NCBI GenBank assembly: GCA_963971405.1
Contig: OZ020490.1
Location: forward strand, 33,877,464-33,941,463
Length of the DNA stretch: 64,000 nt
Direction of reading: 5' to 3'
Source: Psococerastis gibbosa
Lineage: Eukaryota; Arthropoda; Insecta; Psocodea; Psocidae
How positions within the stretch are numbered: position 1 is the stretch's first letter; every line of letters starts with the position of its first letter. Shown piece after piece: positions 53,767 to 64,000 of the stretch. The notes beneath the pieces are model-generated. The model did no database searches. It saw nothing but the letters and a program-made list of their open reading frames with translations, and had not been told where the DNA came from. A program made the position numbers and the translations under genes.

Positions 53767-54430
53767 GTATGGGTGGGCTTAAAACAACTAAGTTGTAGAG
53801 ATGTAGAGGGCCTATCTCAATTTAAATTATACCAATGTCTTCGTCTATTCTTCTTCTTCCATGCCATGCTATATTTGTTGTGATAGAGCAAGGGGTTCGA
53901 CTTTGGGGGGGGAGGGGGGAGAAAATTTTAATCGAAAATAGGTCTTTTTCAGCCGCGTTTTTGGAGGTGTTAATATCAATTTCAAAACAACTACTTTGGT
54001 TCTTTTCCACCTTTCTTACTCTTTCTAGAAATGTTTTCCGTTTTTCTATCCGTCTCTTTGTTCAGGCTCAGGTGAGTTGGTAAGCCATCGCTGTTTCGTC
54101 GGAAAACAGGTTCAAAGGGTACATTTACCATTACATGCATAGAGGAAAAAAATTCCACAGCCTGCAATTTTCAACCGAAATGAATTTTTAATGTTTCATT
54201 AGAAGCAGTATGAATTAAGGTTTCAAACAATTATAAATACATAGTTTCAAATTAACCCCTTCACATTAGTAAACTGAGACGCATTTCCAGAAATCCCATT
54301 TGAATTGCAAGGGCGGGTTAACTTAGCTACTTAAAACATTTGTTTAACATTGTGAGGCTAGTTTGTGTATTTAGCGGTTTGGTAATATTGAAAAATACTA
54401 CATTTAAAAAAATAATATATATTGAAAAAA
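53767..54430. other. No gene recognised
   Basis: A/T-rich. Two 62- and 82-codon frames overlap at 53822-54083 without motifs. Confidence 0.35.
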
Positions 54431-55096
54431 AACGAGTGTGTGCTTAAGACCGCACGGCAGAAGTGTAAACTTCATTGGCAATCCCAAACAACTTACAGTA
54501 TATGCATACAATAAATAATATTATGTATTATGCAGTAATATTAGGGATCGTAGATTGAATGAGAAATAAGTCAGAAATTAAGGTCAATATTTATTAAATT
54601 CTATATAAATCATATTATTTTTTAGTATATTCAATTCTTATGTCTTAATTGTCTTTATTAAATTAAAACCTGTAGTTATAATTGATACGTAATGATAATT
54701 ATTTTAATGATTATTTTTATTTTCATATAGGCCTATATTATAATAATATGAGATATGGAGCACTACTGTCTACTGTCTTTTTAGATTGGAAAATCAACGA
54801 TGCTGGACCAAAACAACAAACTTGATGATGAGTTAAAACGACAGAGAAAATTAGCTAATAATGCATGCATAAAAAACATCGATAAAAATAATTTGATTTA
54901 TATCGACTTTAATAATTATTAACTTTAATTTCTCTCTTGTTTCTCATTCAATCTGCGTACACGATCCCTAATAATACATTAATACATAATATTACATACA
55001 TTAATACATAATATTATTTAATATATACATATAAATTAATTGAAATTGCCAATGATGTTTTCACTTCTGCCATGCGGTCTGAAGCACACACTCGAT
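54431..55096. mobile_element. M5 palindromic element, ~170-bp arms
   Basis: Left CGAGTGTGTGCTTAAGACCG pairs with the right inverse CGGTCTGAAGCACACACTCG. Arms continue through GGCAGAAGTG, CATTGGCAAT and a TTAGGGATCGT...GATTGAATGAGAAA block. ~660 bp, A/T-rich, no frame. TSD unclear because A and T runs flank it. Its right end abuts an M1 arm. Confidence 0.72.
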
Positions 55097-55412
55097 TTTT
55101 TTTATTTAATTAAAAATAAGCATGCTATTAAAGATTTGGCTCATCAAAGTTGTAGAAGACTACTTCATGCATCATATAATAAGATATTTTCAGTTTTCGA
55201 AATTGTAGTTTTTTTATAAAATTAGAGAAGTTATTGTTTATAAAATAAAAAAACTACAATTTCGAAAATTAAAAATATCTTATAATATGATAAATGAAGT
55301 AGTCATCTACAACATTGATGAGCCAAATCTTTAATAACATGCTTTGTTAATTTAAGTAAAAAATAAAAAGGATTAAATTTCGGACTGCCAATTTCCTACG
55401 GCCTGTACACTC
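55097..55412. mobile_element. M1 palindromic MITE lacking its left tip
   Basis: Arms around ATTTTCAGTTTTCGAAATTG and its inverse, GACTACTTCATGCATCATAT, and right end CGGCCTGTACACTC followed by TTAA (55413-55416). The left TIR was lost at the M5 junction. Confidence 0.7.
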
Positions 55413-55547
55413 TTAAATGAATGCCTTTAGTAAGCCGGGGAATACAACGTATACTGTTGGACTGGACCAAGAATTGAATAATCTTTCTTCTTTCTTTTCC
55501 TTAATTGACCAGTATTCCCCGGACAAGGAGCATATATAATAATAATA

Positions 55548-55745
55548 AAGACTTTTTGTTCGATTACTAAGCCAACCTAGCGGAGTTACGGCTATAAAGC
55601 CCTCACTTACACTCAACTAGGAAGCCCCGGGACCGCCTGCTTCACGTGCCCTCCGAAGCATGGCTAGAAAATGTAGGAAGTGTAGGACTCGAACCAACAA
55701 CCTTTCGGTTGAAAGTCAGAGTTCGTACCACTATTCCACAAGTCT
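55548..55745 (-). repeat. SINE-A copy, minus strand, near full length
   Basis: Inverse B box at 55685-55695. The anticodon arm appears in inverse as CTTTCGGTTGAAAG. The A-box end is CCACTATTCCACAAGTC. 3' body AAGCCAACCTAGCGGAGTTA. Confidence 0.83.
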
Positions 55746-55789
55746 TGGCGGAATACACGGAAACACCGTGTTTATTCAATTTTATTAAT

Positions 55790-56060
55790 CTATGCTTATG
55801 GAAAGAAGGGAGAAGAAGACATAGAGAGTGGTCCAGAAGAAGATGGGTCGATCAGTTCTGGGAGACCATATGTTGGTCTCGAGACGACAGCCTGTGGCAG
55901 TGTGGCTGAGGACCCTAACGTACGGAGGAATATTGTCAGTCCCTCCGGACAGACTGCGCCAATAACGAACAGTGTTTCCAAGCCGAATACTAAGCCAAAA
56001 CAAGCAAAAGCTTAGTTTAGGGATAAGTAGATAATTTTGGCTCATTGGTTAATCAAATCA
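55790..56060 (+). pseudogene. Non-LTR retrotransposon 3' tip, tentative
   Basis: One frame reads RRRRHREWSRRRWVDQFWET then SRDDSLWQCG and stops. R-rich followed by RRWVDxxxE resembles RTE-like C-termini. The tail (AATCAAATCAAATC) is a short tandem at about 56042-56055. Confidence 0.4.
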
Positions 56061-56119
56061 AATCATTAAAAATCATGCCAGCCCCAAGTCTGTACATATT
56101 TAGATAGATGCATTTTACA

Positions 56120-56404
56120 TTATCTTAAAGCCTCAGGTGTGGGAGACATTTAAACAAAACGGGGGCACCACCCCACCTTTGCAAGGCCAGCGCCACGCAC
56201 AGCCAAGTGTGAGCGACTGGACCCTATACTAGTTTTGCCTACCTCATTAGGAAACTCCCAATTGAACTGAGAGCGGCGAGAAATGCTTCTAACTTCCGTA
56301 AATTGCTTAGAGACTATCTCTTAGAGAAAGCTTTCTACACTCTCACTGAGGCTTTAGCACAATGACAATGACAGAACTACCTGATTTTGACGATATTTTG
56401 ACCA
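56120..56404 (+). pseudogene. Non-LTR retrotransposon C-terminus, best copy of family E
   Basis: The frame contains PYTSFAYLIRKLPIELRAAR, then NASNFRKLLRDYLLEKAF and YTLTEALAQ before a stop at 56363-56365. This is the terminal segment of many animal non-LTR reverse transcriptases (LPxELR...FRKLLRxYLLEKAFY). Upstream DNA matches the YNTRRRGDL part of 32.0 kb but in a broken frame. Confidence 0.75.
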
Positions 56405-57024
56405 TTTATACTTTCTTGTCAATTACTTGTTGATTACTTGTATTGTGTAATTTAACAGAAATATGTATTTATTTATAAAAATCTAATGTTAAAGCTTAAA
56501 ATATGGTACTATAAGATACGCTCGTATATATACAAAAGTTTTGGAAAGGGTGAAACGCCTCTCTTTCTTGATAACTGCCCGATTTCGGATAGTTTTGTCA
56601 GCAACATGTCCGACATGCCGAACAAGATGTACAAAGCAAGACAGGATGACGACTTACTAAATTTTGGGGGCCCGGCTGCCCCCCTCTATATCCGTGCTTT
56701 AGGGTGTGGTTAGGTTGACCTAACCACAGCAAGAAAAAATTCTTTTATGACGAGCGGCGGACTTTAACCTTCCGTTTTAAAGTCCAAACCTATATACCAG
56801 CTGTACTATTCCGGTTCCCATGCCCAATAACGGCACGCGAAATTTAATTAATTAACGATAGGAGTCGCTGCTGCGATGACACAGTAGGTGTGACGTGACG
56901 TAGCGTGACCTTGTGACGTAGTAACCGGCCCATCCGATGTGACACCACATTCTTTCGCACTCTCGAACGACTCTCGTTTCTAGCCCGATGAGTCCATATC
57001 GGGGGTTTCCCCCCGCTTCACTGC

Positions 57025-58890
57025 GCAGTTGGAACTAGTAAAACCTGCCCCACTGTCTTTTAATGGCACAGGTCGGACTCGGTTACGGGAACCAAGATGG
57101 CTGTGACCAAGCCTGAATTCCCCATAGTCGCGAAGACGGGACCTGTATAGGGACTATAGGGAGGGAGGAAGCTTGATTCGGTCAGTCAACATCTTCTATG
57201 CTATGGAACGTAGGTCTGCTAAGAAGGCAACGGGCGGAGACGAAAGTGGGACGCCTATGTGCTAGGAGGGTAAAAAAGAGGTGGTAGTGAACTAAAGTAA
57301 AACCGGTCCCACTGTTTTCTAATGGTATGGGTCGTACTCGGTTACGGGAATCAAGATGGCAGTGTTCAAGCTTGAGTAGCGCTTACTTCCCCATAGTTGC
57401 GAAGACTGGGCACAAGCTTAGTTCGGTCAGTCAACATCTTCCATGCTATGGAACGTATAGGTCTGCTAAGAAGGCAACGGGCGGACCCCGACAATGGGAC
57501 GCCTATGCAGTGCCGGATTAACCCCTGGGGGGGGGGCACACGATATGGGGGGCCGTGGGTGCAAACCAGAGGCGGACGAGGCGGTTCCAGACCTCATAAA
57601 AGAGGGAGGTACTTGTCAGTGGCGTAGCGATAGGTTTTCGAAAGTGTGGTATAATTTGGCGCCTCTCCACCCATTTTCATAAAAGTTGCTTAGGAGACAA
57701 GGGCTGAAATATTGGGGTTTTCCACATTTTGAGAGCAAGAAAGCTTACATATTACAAAGAATCATTATAATTATGGACAAGGGGGGCTCTGGTGTCTCCC
57801 CCGCGAGAAATTTATTGAAAAATAGGGCAATGGTGATGTTTTACGCACTTTTAGAGCAGTAAGGCTTATAGATTAGAATGAAGCAATATAATTGTGGACA
57901 AGGGGGGTCTGCGGGTCTCCCCCGAGAGAAAAGTTTCTTATAATAGGGCTGAAATAGTGAGGTTTTGCCCATTTTGAGTGCTGTAACACTTAGATTTTAG
58001 AGACAGAATATAACTGCCATCCAAAGGGGGGGGGGGGCGCAATCGCCCGCAGTGCCGGTCGCTGCGTCCACCCCTGGTCCCAGACTTCATAAAAGGGGGA
58101 GGCACTTGTCAGTGGCGTGCCTAACAATAGGTTTTCGAAGAGGGCGGTGTATAATTTGGCACCCCTCCACCCATTTCGATAAGTGTATAAAATGGGGAAA
58201 GCCGTTCACGTGTGCAGCTTTTAAATTAATGACCTTAGTTCGGTTTGGAGGATATGAAGGGGGTGAAATTTTTTGAAAAATAAGGCTGAAATATTGAGGT
58301 TTTACACATTTTAAAAGCAATAATTTTAGGGTTTATAATGTAATACATATTATGTATTACAGGGAAGTAAAATAATTGTGAACTAGTGGGGCCCGGAGGT
58401 CTCCTTCGGGTAAGTTTTTGAAAAATAGGTCTAAAATATTGGGATTCTACGCATTTTGCGAGGAATAAGGTTTATAAATAACAGGAAATTATTAGAATTG
58501 GGAACAGGGGGGCCGGGGGCCACCCCCGGGAGAAAATGTTTCAAAAATAGGGCTGAAAAGTGGGGTTTTAAGCATTTTGAGTGCAGTAACACTTAGATTT
58601 TAGAGGCAAAGAATTTAAATGCCTTCCAAGGGGGGAGGGCTTCGTCAGCCTCTTGTGCAAGTTGCAACCTCCTCTAAAATTCATAAATCTACCTACCAGC
58701 ATTGCTGCAAAAATAAATAAATAATAACATTTTTTCCCGCCAATTTCAAAACTTTTAATTTCTTTATTTTTTAATATCTCATTCTGGGGGGCCGGAATTT
58801 TAGGCATTTCTGGAGGTGGCAGTGAACTAAAGTAAAACCGGCCCCACTATTTTCTAATGGTACGGGTCGTACTCGGTTCTGGGACCGGAA
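57025..58890. repeat. Tandem ~260-bp repeat split by compound hAT insertions
   Basis: AGTAAAACC(G/T)G, CCCACTGT, GGTCG(T/G)ACTCGGTTACGGGAA and CAAGATGGC begin at about 57030 and 57296, and a third start lies near 58818. Units run through GTCAGTCAACATCTTC and AAGGCAACGGGCGG. The second unit is interrupted at 57508 by a CAGTGCC hAT element and resumes at about 58808 (GAGGTGGCAGTGAACTAAAG, as at 57277). Confidence 0.78.
57508..58808. mobile_element. hAT element, CAGTGCCGGATTAA family, compound and right-truncated
   Basis: Left end CAGTGCCGGATTAACCCC plus G run, and the 3' interior 58660-58808 (CTCCTCTAAAATTCATAAAT, AATTTCAAAACTTTTAATTT), match 37526-37779. The last ~40 bp, including the right TIR, are gone. 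A second element, 57567-58076, with ends CAGAGGCGGACG and inverse CGTCCACCCCTG lies inside. Around it a ~490-bp segment is duplicated in tandem (57589 and 58078: CATAAAAGAGGGAGG and CATAAAAGGGGGAGG). Interior ~130-bp units repeat GGACAAGGGGGG and TCTCCCCCG. Confidence 0.6.
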
Positions 58891-59239
58891 GAGGCTCTTC
58901 AAAAAAGGCATACTAGTCCGAACTCCGAACTTTCGTCAATTGGGCAGGCCGACTAAGGCCAAAACCCCAAAATGGGCCATGGGGTACCCCCCCTCCTCTT
59001 ACATACGCTAGTAGGTACCATATATATAATATTATTAAATGCCCATGCTCCACGCGACACAGTACAGGTATTTGACTGCGCAGCCAGCTGCTAAGTACAG
59101 CTAATCATTAAGGGACACGCCATCAACAATCTGTATACAGGTCGGCTTGATGAGGATGATGAAGTCATCAACATGGACCATGGTCCATATAAACCTAAAT
59201 CAGTCCACTATAGTGGACTAATTCGTCAATTCGAAGTAA

Positions 59240-60290
59240 TCGCCAATGGCCAATGAGTCTGTTCAAAACTGCAGCAAACTTGGTAGTGTGCACAGCGTTA
59301 ATAGAGGAGCATTGCGGGACATGATAACGCGATGAGACCACCAGTCAGTCTGATTGCGTGTCGAGAATTAATCGTGTGACTTTACTACAGTATAGTCCCA
59401 AAGTGGTAAGGTATCCACTATAATCAGTGGCGGCTCGTGGTGTATCAAAATGGTGGGGCAACGAATTGTAATAAAGTAATAGCATATAATTTACCACTAC
59501 TTGAATATCAAATAGATTCTTCGGCATTTCGATGTGGCAAACAAGTCTATCACTCGCTGTTTACATTTTTGTAATATTTGTTTACATTACCCTGCCTGGC
59601 CGTTGGGCAGAACCTGACTTCCCTAGTCAAAAATTCTTCTTTGAAAAATTTTATAATAATCATCAGTCATGACAAAATAGTGAAACTCTTCTCAAAAATA
59701 ACTCTTATAATTATGATTTTAAAAAAATACCAATATTCAACGATATTATTAATACGAAACATTTAAAGTCATTTTTGGGGCGCTGCCCCGCTGCCCATGT
59801 ATAAATGCATATGGCATGAATTGCATTGCAAGGTCCATAAGAGAAAAGTTGTGTACACCTTTTCAATGGTGCGAACGATCTTCTTAACTTTTGCCTGACT
59901 CGGTTGCCATGGCGACCCGGGGCTAAATTGAAAATTGCCCCAAGTTGCCCAGAGCACGCACATAGCATAGCCGAATTGTAGCAGTTGCATTTTTCTTCAG
60001 AATAGTATATTATTATTTTATTATTATTATTATTAAAAGGAAATTGCTTTGTTTGCCTGTAAAATTATGGGAGGGCTGTAGCCCCAGTGCCCTTATGGAC
60101 CAGCCGCCACTGACTATAATCAGGAGGTCCACCCTGTCAACCAACTCCTCTCCCTGATGGAAGTCTGCCCTTAGGGTCCCTCAAATTAATAAACCGACTC
60201 ATTCTGCCTGCCTGGCTGACAGGGTTACTTTAAAGCAGAAATGCTGAAAGCCGGCGTTGGAAAACAAACAACAAAAACAGTAAGAAGTAA
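59240..60290 (+). repeat. SINE-B2 copy interrupted by a hAT element
   Basis: AACTTGGTAGTGTGCACAGC to ATCCACTATAAT, then 688 bp of insert, then CAGGAGGTCCACCCTGTC, GGCTGACAGGGTTAC and GGCGTTGGAAAACAAACAAC. Removing the insert and one TSD copy restores the B2 order seen at 5478-5830. Confidence 0.85.
59425..60112. mobile_element. 688-bp hAT element, CAGTGGCGGCT ends, perfect 8-bp TSD
   Basis: Left CAGTGGCGGCTCGTGGT, right inverse ACCAGCCGCCACTG. ACTATAAT at 59417-59424 and 60113-60120 is exact. The host SINE-B2 provides the empty site. Frames of up to 85 codons inside show no hAT transposase features (no BED zinc finger or dimerisation motif that I can see), so it is non-autonomous. Confidence 0.94.
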
Positions 60291-60829
60291 TACTGCCAAT
60301 TTGCATAGTTATCATCTGTTTTGGAAGATAATCGTACGATATTATGTGTGTCACCTTTGCGTGCTACCATAATTATCATACCAGAAGTACAAGTCATATG
60401 TTGTTCACAATCTAGGGCCAGATTTACCTTTTACTCATCCCTTTTGCCCATGTTAAAAATATCAAAGAATGAACAAAAAACGCCCCTATTACCAAGCCAT
60501 TTCTGTATCCGTGAGAATAACCAAATGCATAAGTCACGTTATGAAACACGAAGAACTTCTCAACACTAGGCACCAATGAGGTTACCAGTGCTTGGGGTTG
60601 GTCAAGGAAACTACGATGGAAAACGTTGCAGAAGACCAATCGATTCACTATAATGATAAGAAAAATAAAGTCTATATTGGTCGGTCAACTGTCAAGGGTA
60701 TGGCCGTTTATCTCCAGCGTGTTGCCGGAGTCCTAGGTGGTTTGATTTCCGGGGACAGTGAGATGGTCAGATTTAGTGAGTGTGTACAACGTATTGATGC
60801 GTAAAAATTTGGGAAGAGAGTTTGGGGTG

Positions 60830-61985
60830 GAAGAACCATTAGAGAAGATGAGATAGAGAAGATGGCGAGAAGGAGGCTGCAATGTTTCAAACACGTAAAA
60901 ATAATGGATAACCGCAAGTGCGTTGGCAGAAAGGCATTTTGAACATGCTTTCCAATTTATGAATTAGTAGGGAATGAAAATGATTAATTTCATGGTAAAT
61001 AATTTTCCTATGGTTAAATTTCGGATATTCGGGGGGGGGGGGGGGGGTCATTCACCTGACATCACTGGAGGTGACGTAAATTCTAGATAGGACAGACCAA
61101 CACATTACCACACAGCAATAATGGCGGGGCACGCAATGCATTTCAGCGTGAATTTGCTTTCATTTTTTGAAAAAAAAATTTTTTTTGCACAAAACCAAAT
61201 AGTTTTTTGGGAAAGCAACCTGTCCGGTTTCGTTACTCAATTTTACACCTAAAAGAAGGTAGAAATCATCGATAGAAAGGTTTCGCAGAAAAATTATTTT
61301 TTAGTCATTTTTCATTAAAATTAAGTTATTTTTATTTTTTTACCCCCAGAAGCAAACTATCAAGGGGTAAGCGACTCCCCGCATTTTATTAACATTAATA
61401 ACGACCAGAATATATGTGAATTTAAAAGAAATAGTTGTAGCCGTTTTTGAGAAATAATTTTTTTAGACGTTTTTTTGGAGTTTTTTGAAAATAACCCCCC
61501 CCCCCCCCAAATTGAGTTAGCCCAAAATAAAAATAAATTTCCCGAGGTATGATTTTTGTGAACCTACATGTCCAATTTCACACAAATCCACCGAGTAGTT
61601 TGCCCGGAAATCGATGAACAGAAAGACAGACAGACATTTCGTAAAAACCACGTTTTTTTGGGTTCCTGGGACCTCAAAACGTGTAAATCCGTTGAAATCT
61701 CGGAATCGAAAATTTCGACCATCACAAAGCTTTCCTTATACTACGTATAAATTGGAAAGCAATAATCAAAATTTGAGAGTCAAGGGGGTTGGTTGAGGTT
61801 CGTTCACGCAACACAGTGTTAAACTGGATAGAGAAGATAGCGAGGAGGAGGCTGCAATGGTTTGGACAAGTTAAACGAATGGATAACCGCAGATGTGTTG
61901 GCAAAAAGACGTTTTGAATTATCAGAATTTGAGAGTCAGGAGGGTGGATGAGGCTCACGCATCACATTGTCAAACTGGAGCTGAA
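60830..61985 (+). pseudogene. RTE-like C-terminal fragment in tandem duplicate, first copy split by R1
   Basis: 60840-60940 reads EIEKMARRRLQCFKHVKIMD, NRKCVGRKAF and stop. 61830-61916 reads ARRRLQWFGQVKRMDNRRC, VGKKTF and stop. WFGxVxRMDxxR is the RTE-like WxGHVxRM motif. The downstream AATTTGAGAGTCA...GTGGATGAGGCTC is also duplicated (61770-61826 and 61925-61985). R1 at 60947-61760 separates the halves of copy one. Confidence 0.6.
60947..61760 (+). repeat. R1 repeat, complete copy
   Basis: GCTTTCCAATTTAT ... ATAAATTGGAAAGC. G run at 61031-61047, then CACTGGAGGTGACGTAAATT, CCCAGAAGCAAACTATC and GAACAGAAAGACAGACAGAC. The duplicated flank 61827-61985 shows the uninterrupted target (TTTTGAATTATCAGAATTTG). 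Confidence 0.82.
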
Positions 61986-62399
61986 TTTTATAACGATAAT
62001 AATATGTTAATATATGAATTTAATATAGGCAAAATAAAGGCTAAAAAAATATGCTCAAGGTGTGTGACTTTGTCATATAACATTTATCAGCATTTTTATA
62101 ACGTTTTTATAAAATAAGGAAAGAATAGATGTAAAATGTATGATGTGATAAGAAGCAACAGCGAAAGCGAATGAATGCGAATGTACAAAATTGCGAATGC
62201 GACAGCAAAGTAAGACTTACCTTCCAGCCAGCTGACTTTCCAGCCTCATGCATCAGTCTGAAGTAATCTTTTGGGCTATATTCGGACTCGTCATCCTAGA
62301 AAAAGTTTATGATTTTAATGCAAGATTGCGTTACACCAAGTTTCATAGACTTTTCACAAGCTTTTGATACTAGTGGTAGAGAATTCCAATTTCATTCCA

Positions 62400-62660
62400 A
62401 CTGGTACTCATGGTTAAAATGACGTTACAGCAGACACACAGCAAGGTTTTTGGAACAGTGCAGTGCTCACGACTTTTTGAAGTTGGGAGAGGGAGACTCT
62501 CATGCGTCACGTCTTTAAATTTGGTGCTTGAAGCGATTGTACGGAGGACGGATTTTGATCAACACGAAGTTTCTTCAGCTACTTGGATACACAGATGACA
62601 CGGACATCCTAGCAAGCATACGACCAAAACTAGAGGCAGCCTTCCTAATAAACTTCGAAA
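62400..62660 (+). pseudogene. Reverse transcriptase palm fragment (degraded YADD region)
   Basis: The first frame has GRGRLSCVTSLNLVLEAIVR, parallel to the non-LTR block QGDALSCLLFNLALE. After a frameshift LLGYTDDTDILASIRPKLEA follows, parallel to LLGYADDxDII. The catalytic YADD is changed to YTDD and the reading frame is broken, so it is inactive. It probably belongs to an RTE-like element whose remainder is lost or at 62700-62990 in unrecognisable form. Confidence 0.65.
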
Positions 62661-62699
62661 CTCGAGAATAGCTCGAAACCACCTGGGAGAGAATGCTTC

Positions 62700-63060
62700 T
62701 CCGACGCACCTAAACACCGGACACAGAGACGACACTGAATGGCGCATCCGCCCTGATCAAGAACTGAACGAACTCAACGGAAACCATATCCTAGTAAAAA
62801 GAGACAGTGAGGACATGCTGAAAGACTTCCTAAGGACCGGACTACACAAAGACTTGTACTGAGATTAGTGAAAACCCCCTGGATCCCAATAAAAATTGCA
62901 TTACTTGCAATCAGGGCCGTGTGGCCATATGCGGCGTTGAAACCATCCCACCAGGTAACAAAACTCCAGAGGTACCACAAGGCACTCCTGCAAAGTTATT
63001 TATACGGTTTTGTAATTTTGGTAATGAAAATGTAAAAGAACCGGTCCGCGTATACTCGAA
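62700..63060. other. Nothing clearly recognised
   Basis: Possibly the decayed continuation of the reverse transcriptase fragment. 63038-63063 (AAAGAACCGGTCCGCG) is the extended left flank common to several R1 copies. Confidence 0.3.
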
Positions 63061-63063
63061 CAT

Positions 63064-63889
63064 GCTTTCCAATTTATCAAGTAGTAGCTAGAGAAAATGA
63101 GTAATTTCATGGTAAATAATTTTCCAATAGTTAAATTTCGGGCATCTCGGGGGGGGGGGGGGGGGGGGCATTGTCCAGCTGACGTCACTGGAGGTGAGGT
63201 AAATTCTAGATAGGTCAGACCAACAAATTACCACACAGCAATAATGGCAGGGCGCGCAATGCATTTGAGCGCGAATTTTCTATCATTTTTTAAAAAAAAA
63301 AAATTTTTGTGCAAAACTGAATAGTTTTTTGGGAAAGCAACATGTCCAGTTTCGTTACTCAATTTAACACCTAAAACATGCCTGAAGGTAGAAATCATCG
63401 ATAGAAAGGTTTCGAAGAAAAATTATTTTTTAGTAATTATTCATTAAAATTTAGTTATTTTTATTTTTTTACCCCCAGAAGCAAACTGTCAAGGGGCAAG
63501 CAACCCCCCGCATTTTGTCAACATTGATAACGACTTCAATACATATGAATTTAAAAGAAATAATCGTTGGAGCCGTTTTCGAGAAATAATTTTTTTAGTC
63601 TTTTTTCAGAGTATTTTGAAAATAAAACCCCCCCCAAATTGAGTTAGTCCAAAATAAAAACAATTGTCCTGAGGTATGATTTTTATGAACCAACATGTCG
63701 AATCTCATCAAAATCGACCGAGTAGTTTGCCCGGAAATCGACGAACAGACAGACAGAGCGACAGACATTTCGTAAAAACCACTTTTTTGGGTTCCTGGGA
63801 CCTCAAAACGTGTAAATCCGTTGAAATCTCGTAATCGAAAATTTCGACCATCACAAAGCTTTCTTTATACTTCGTATAAATTGGAAAGC
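63064..63889 (+). repeat. R1 repeat, complete copy
   Basis: Same ends and internal order as 60947-61760. G run 63150-63167, CAGACAGACAGAGCGACAGA near 63745, end TTCGTATAAATTGGAAAGC. The preceding AAAGAACCGGTCCG...GAACAT is shared with the copies at 35149, 30.54 and 23.6 kb. Confidence 0.82.
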
Positions 63890-64000
63890 AATGCCCAAAT
63901 TTTTAATACGTTCGCACTTATTCGCCATTGACCATAGTTTGTGTAACTGCTACTTATCGTAGCAACATGTAGCTCCACTGAACACAGTGAAGCCATTGGT

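Noticed and set aside
59711..59990. Transposase gene inside the 688-bp hAT element
   Set aside because: The two overlapping minus-strand frames are short and carry no hAT transposase motif.

Overview
This 64 kb window looks like intergenic DNA from a large, repeat-rich animal genome, most likely an arthropod and probably an insect. I found no convincing host gene, exon set, rRNA, functional tRNA, CRISPR array or bacterial-type operon. Long open frames are rare. Almost every stretch that can be recognised is a transposable element (TE), a piece of one, or a tandem repeat. The arthropod assignment is inference: it rests on insect-type RTE-like and I/R1-group retrotransposon tails, tRNA-derived SINEs and abundant non-autonomous hAT elements. 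I cannot name the species. Family names used here (SINE-A/B/C, M1-M5, R1 and so on) are labels for this window only. The best-preserved coding sequence is the 3' part of an I/R1-group non-LTR retrotransposon (16453-17894). It has an intact RNase H domain, a CCHC knuckle, a 27-nt poly(A) tail and perfect 10-bp target-site duplications (TSDs). It sits inside an older palindromic element. About a dozen 3' fragments of RTE-like and other non-LTR elements lie at 1.1, 6.3, 9.0-10.1, 12.1, 14.4, 18.8-19.4, 20.9-21.4, 31.7, 41.8-42.7, 46.9, 50.1, 55.8, 56.1, 60.8, 61.8 and 62.4 kb. Three SINE-like families are present. SINE-A has a tRNA-Glu-like head and at least eight copies. SINE-B has two subtypes; B1 ends in an (ACT)n tail and has TSDs of 9-14 bp. 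SINE-C has an A-box-like head. DNA-transposon relics dominate. At least eight hAT-type MITEs have recognisable terminal inverted repeats (TIRs) and 8-bp TSDs, several of them exact, and many carry long G or C homopolymer runs just inside the ends. There are also palindromic MITEs flanked by TTAA (M1/M1b) or TA (M2), further palindromes at 25, 37 and 54.4-55.1 kb, and an ~830-bp repeat (R1) in several copies. Tandem arrays lie at 6.9-7.7, 15.3-15.7, 20.0-20.8, 40.3-41.1, 47.6-48.1, 49.4-50.7, 53.2-53.8 and 57.0-58.9 kb. Layout: 0-10 kb, retrotransposon tails, hAT MITEs and an array; 10-16 kb, palindromic MITEs, SINE-B and repeat D; 16-22 kb, the young LINE, RTE-like relics and a degenerate array; 22-28 kb, palindromes and an unrecognised coding-like segment; 28-38 kb, SINEs, hAT and R1 copies with many nested insertions; 38-54 kb, arrays, R1, hAT and SINE-B; 54-64 kb, palindromes, compound hAT insertions and R1 copies. 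The genes do not form a pathway. What the window offers is a readable insertion history, because nested insertions and internal paralogues supply empty sites.
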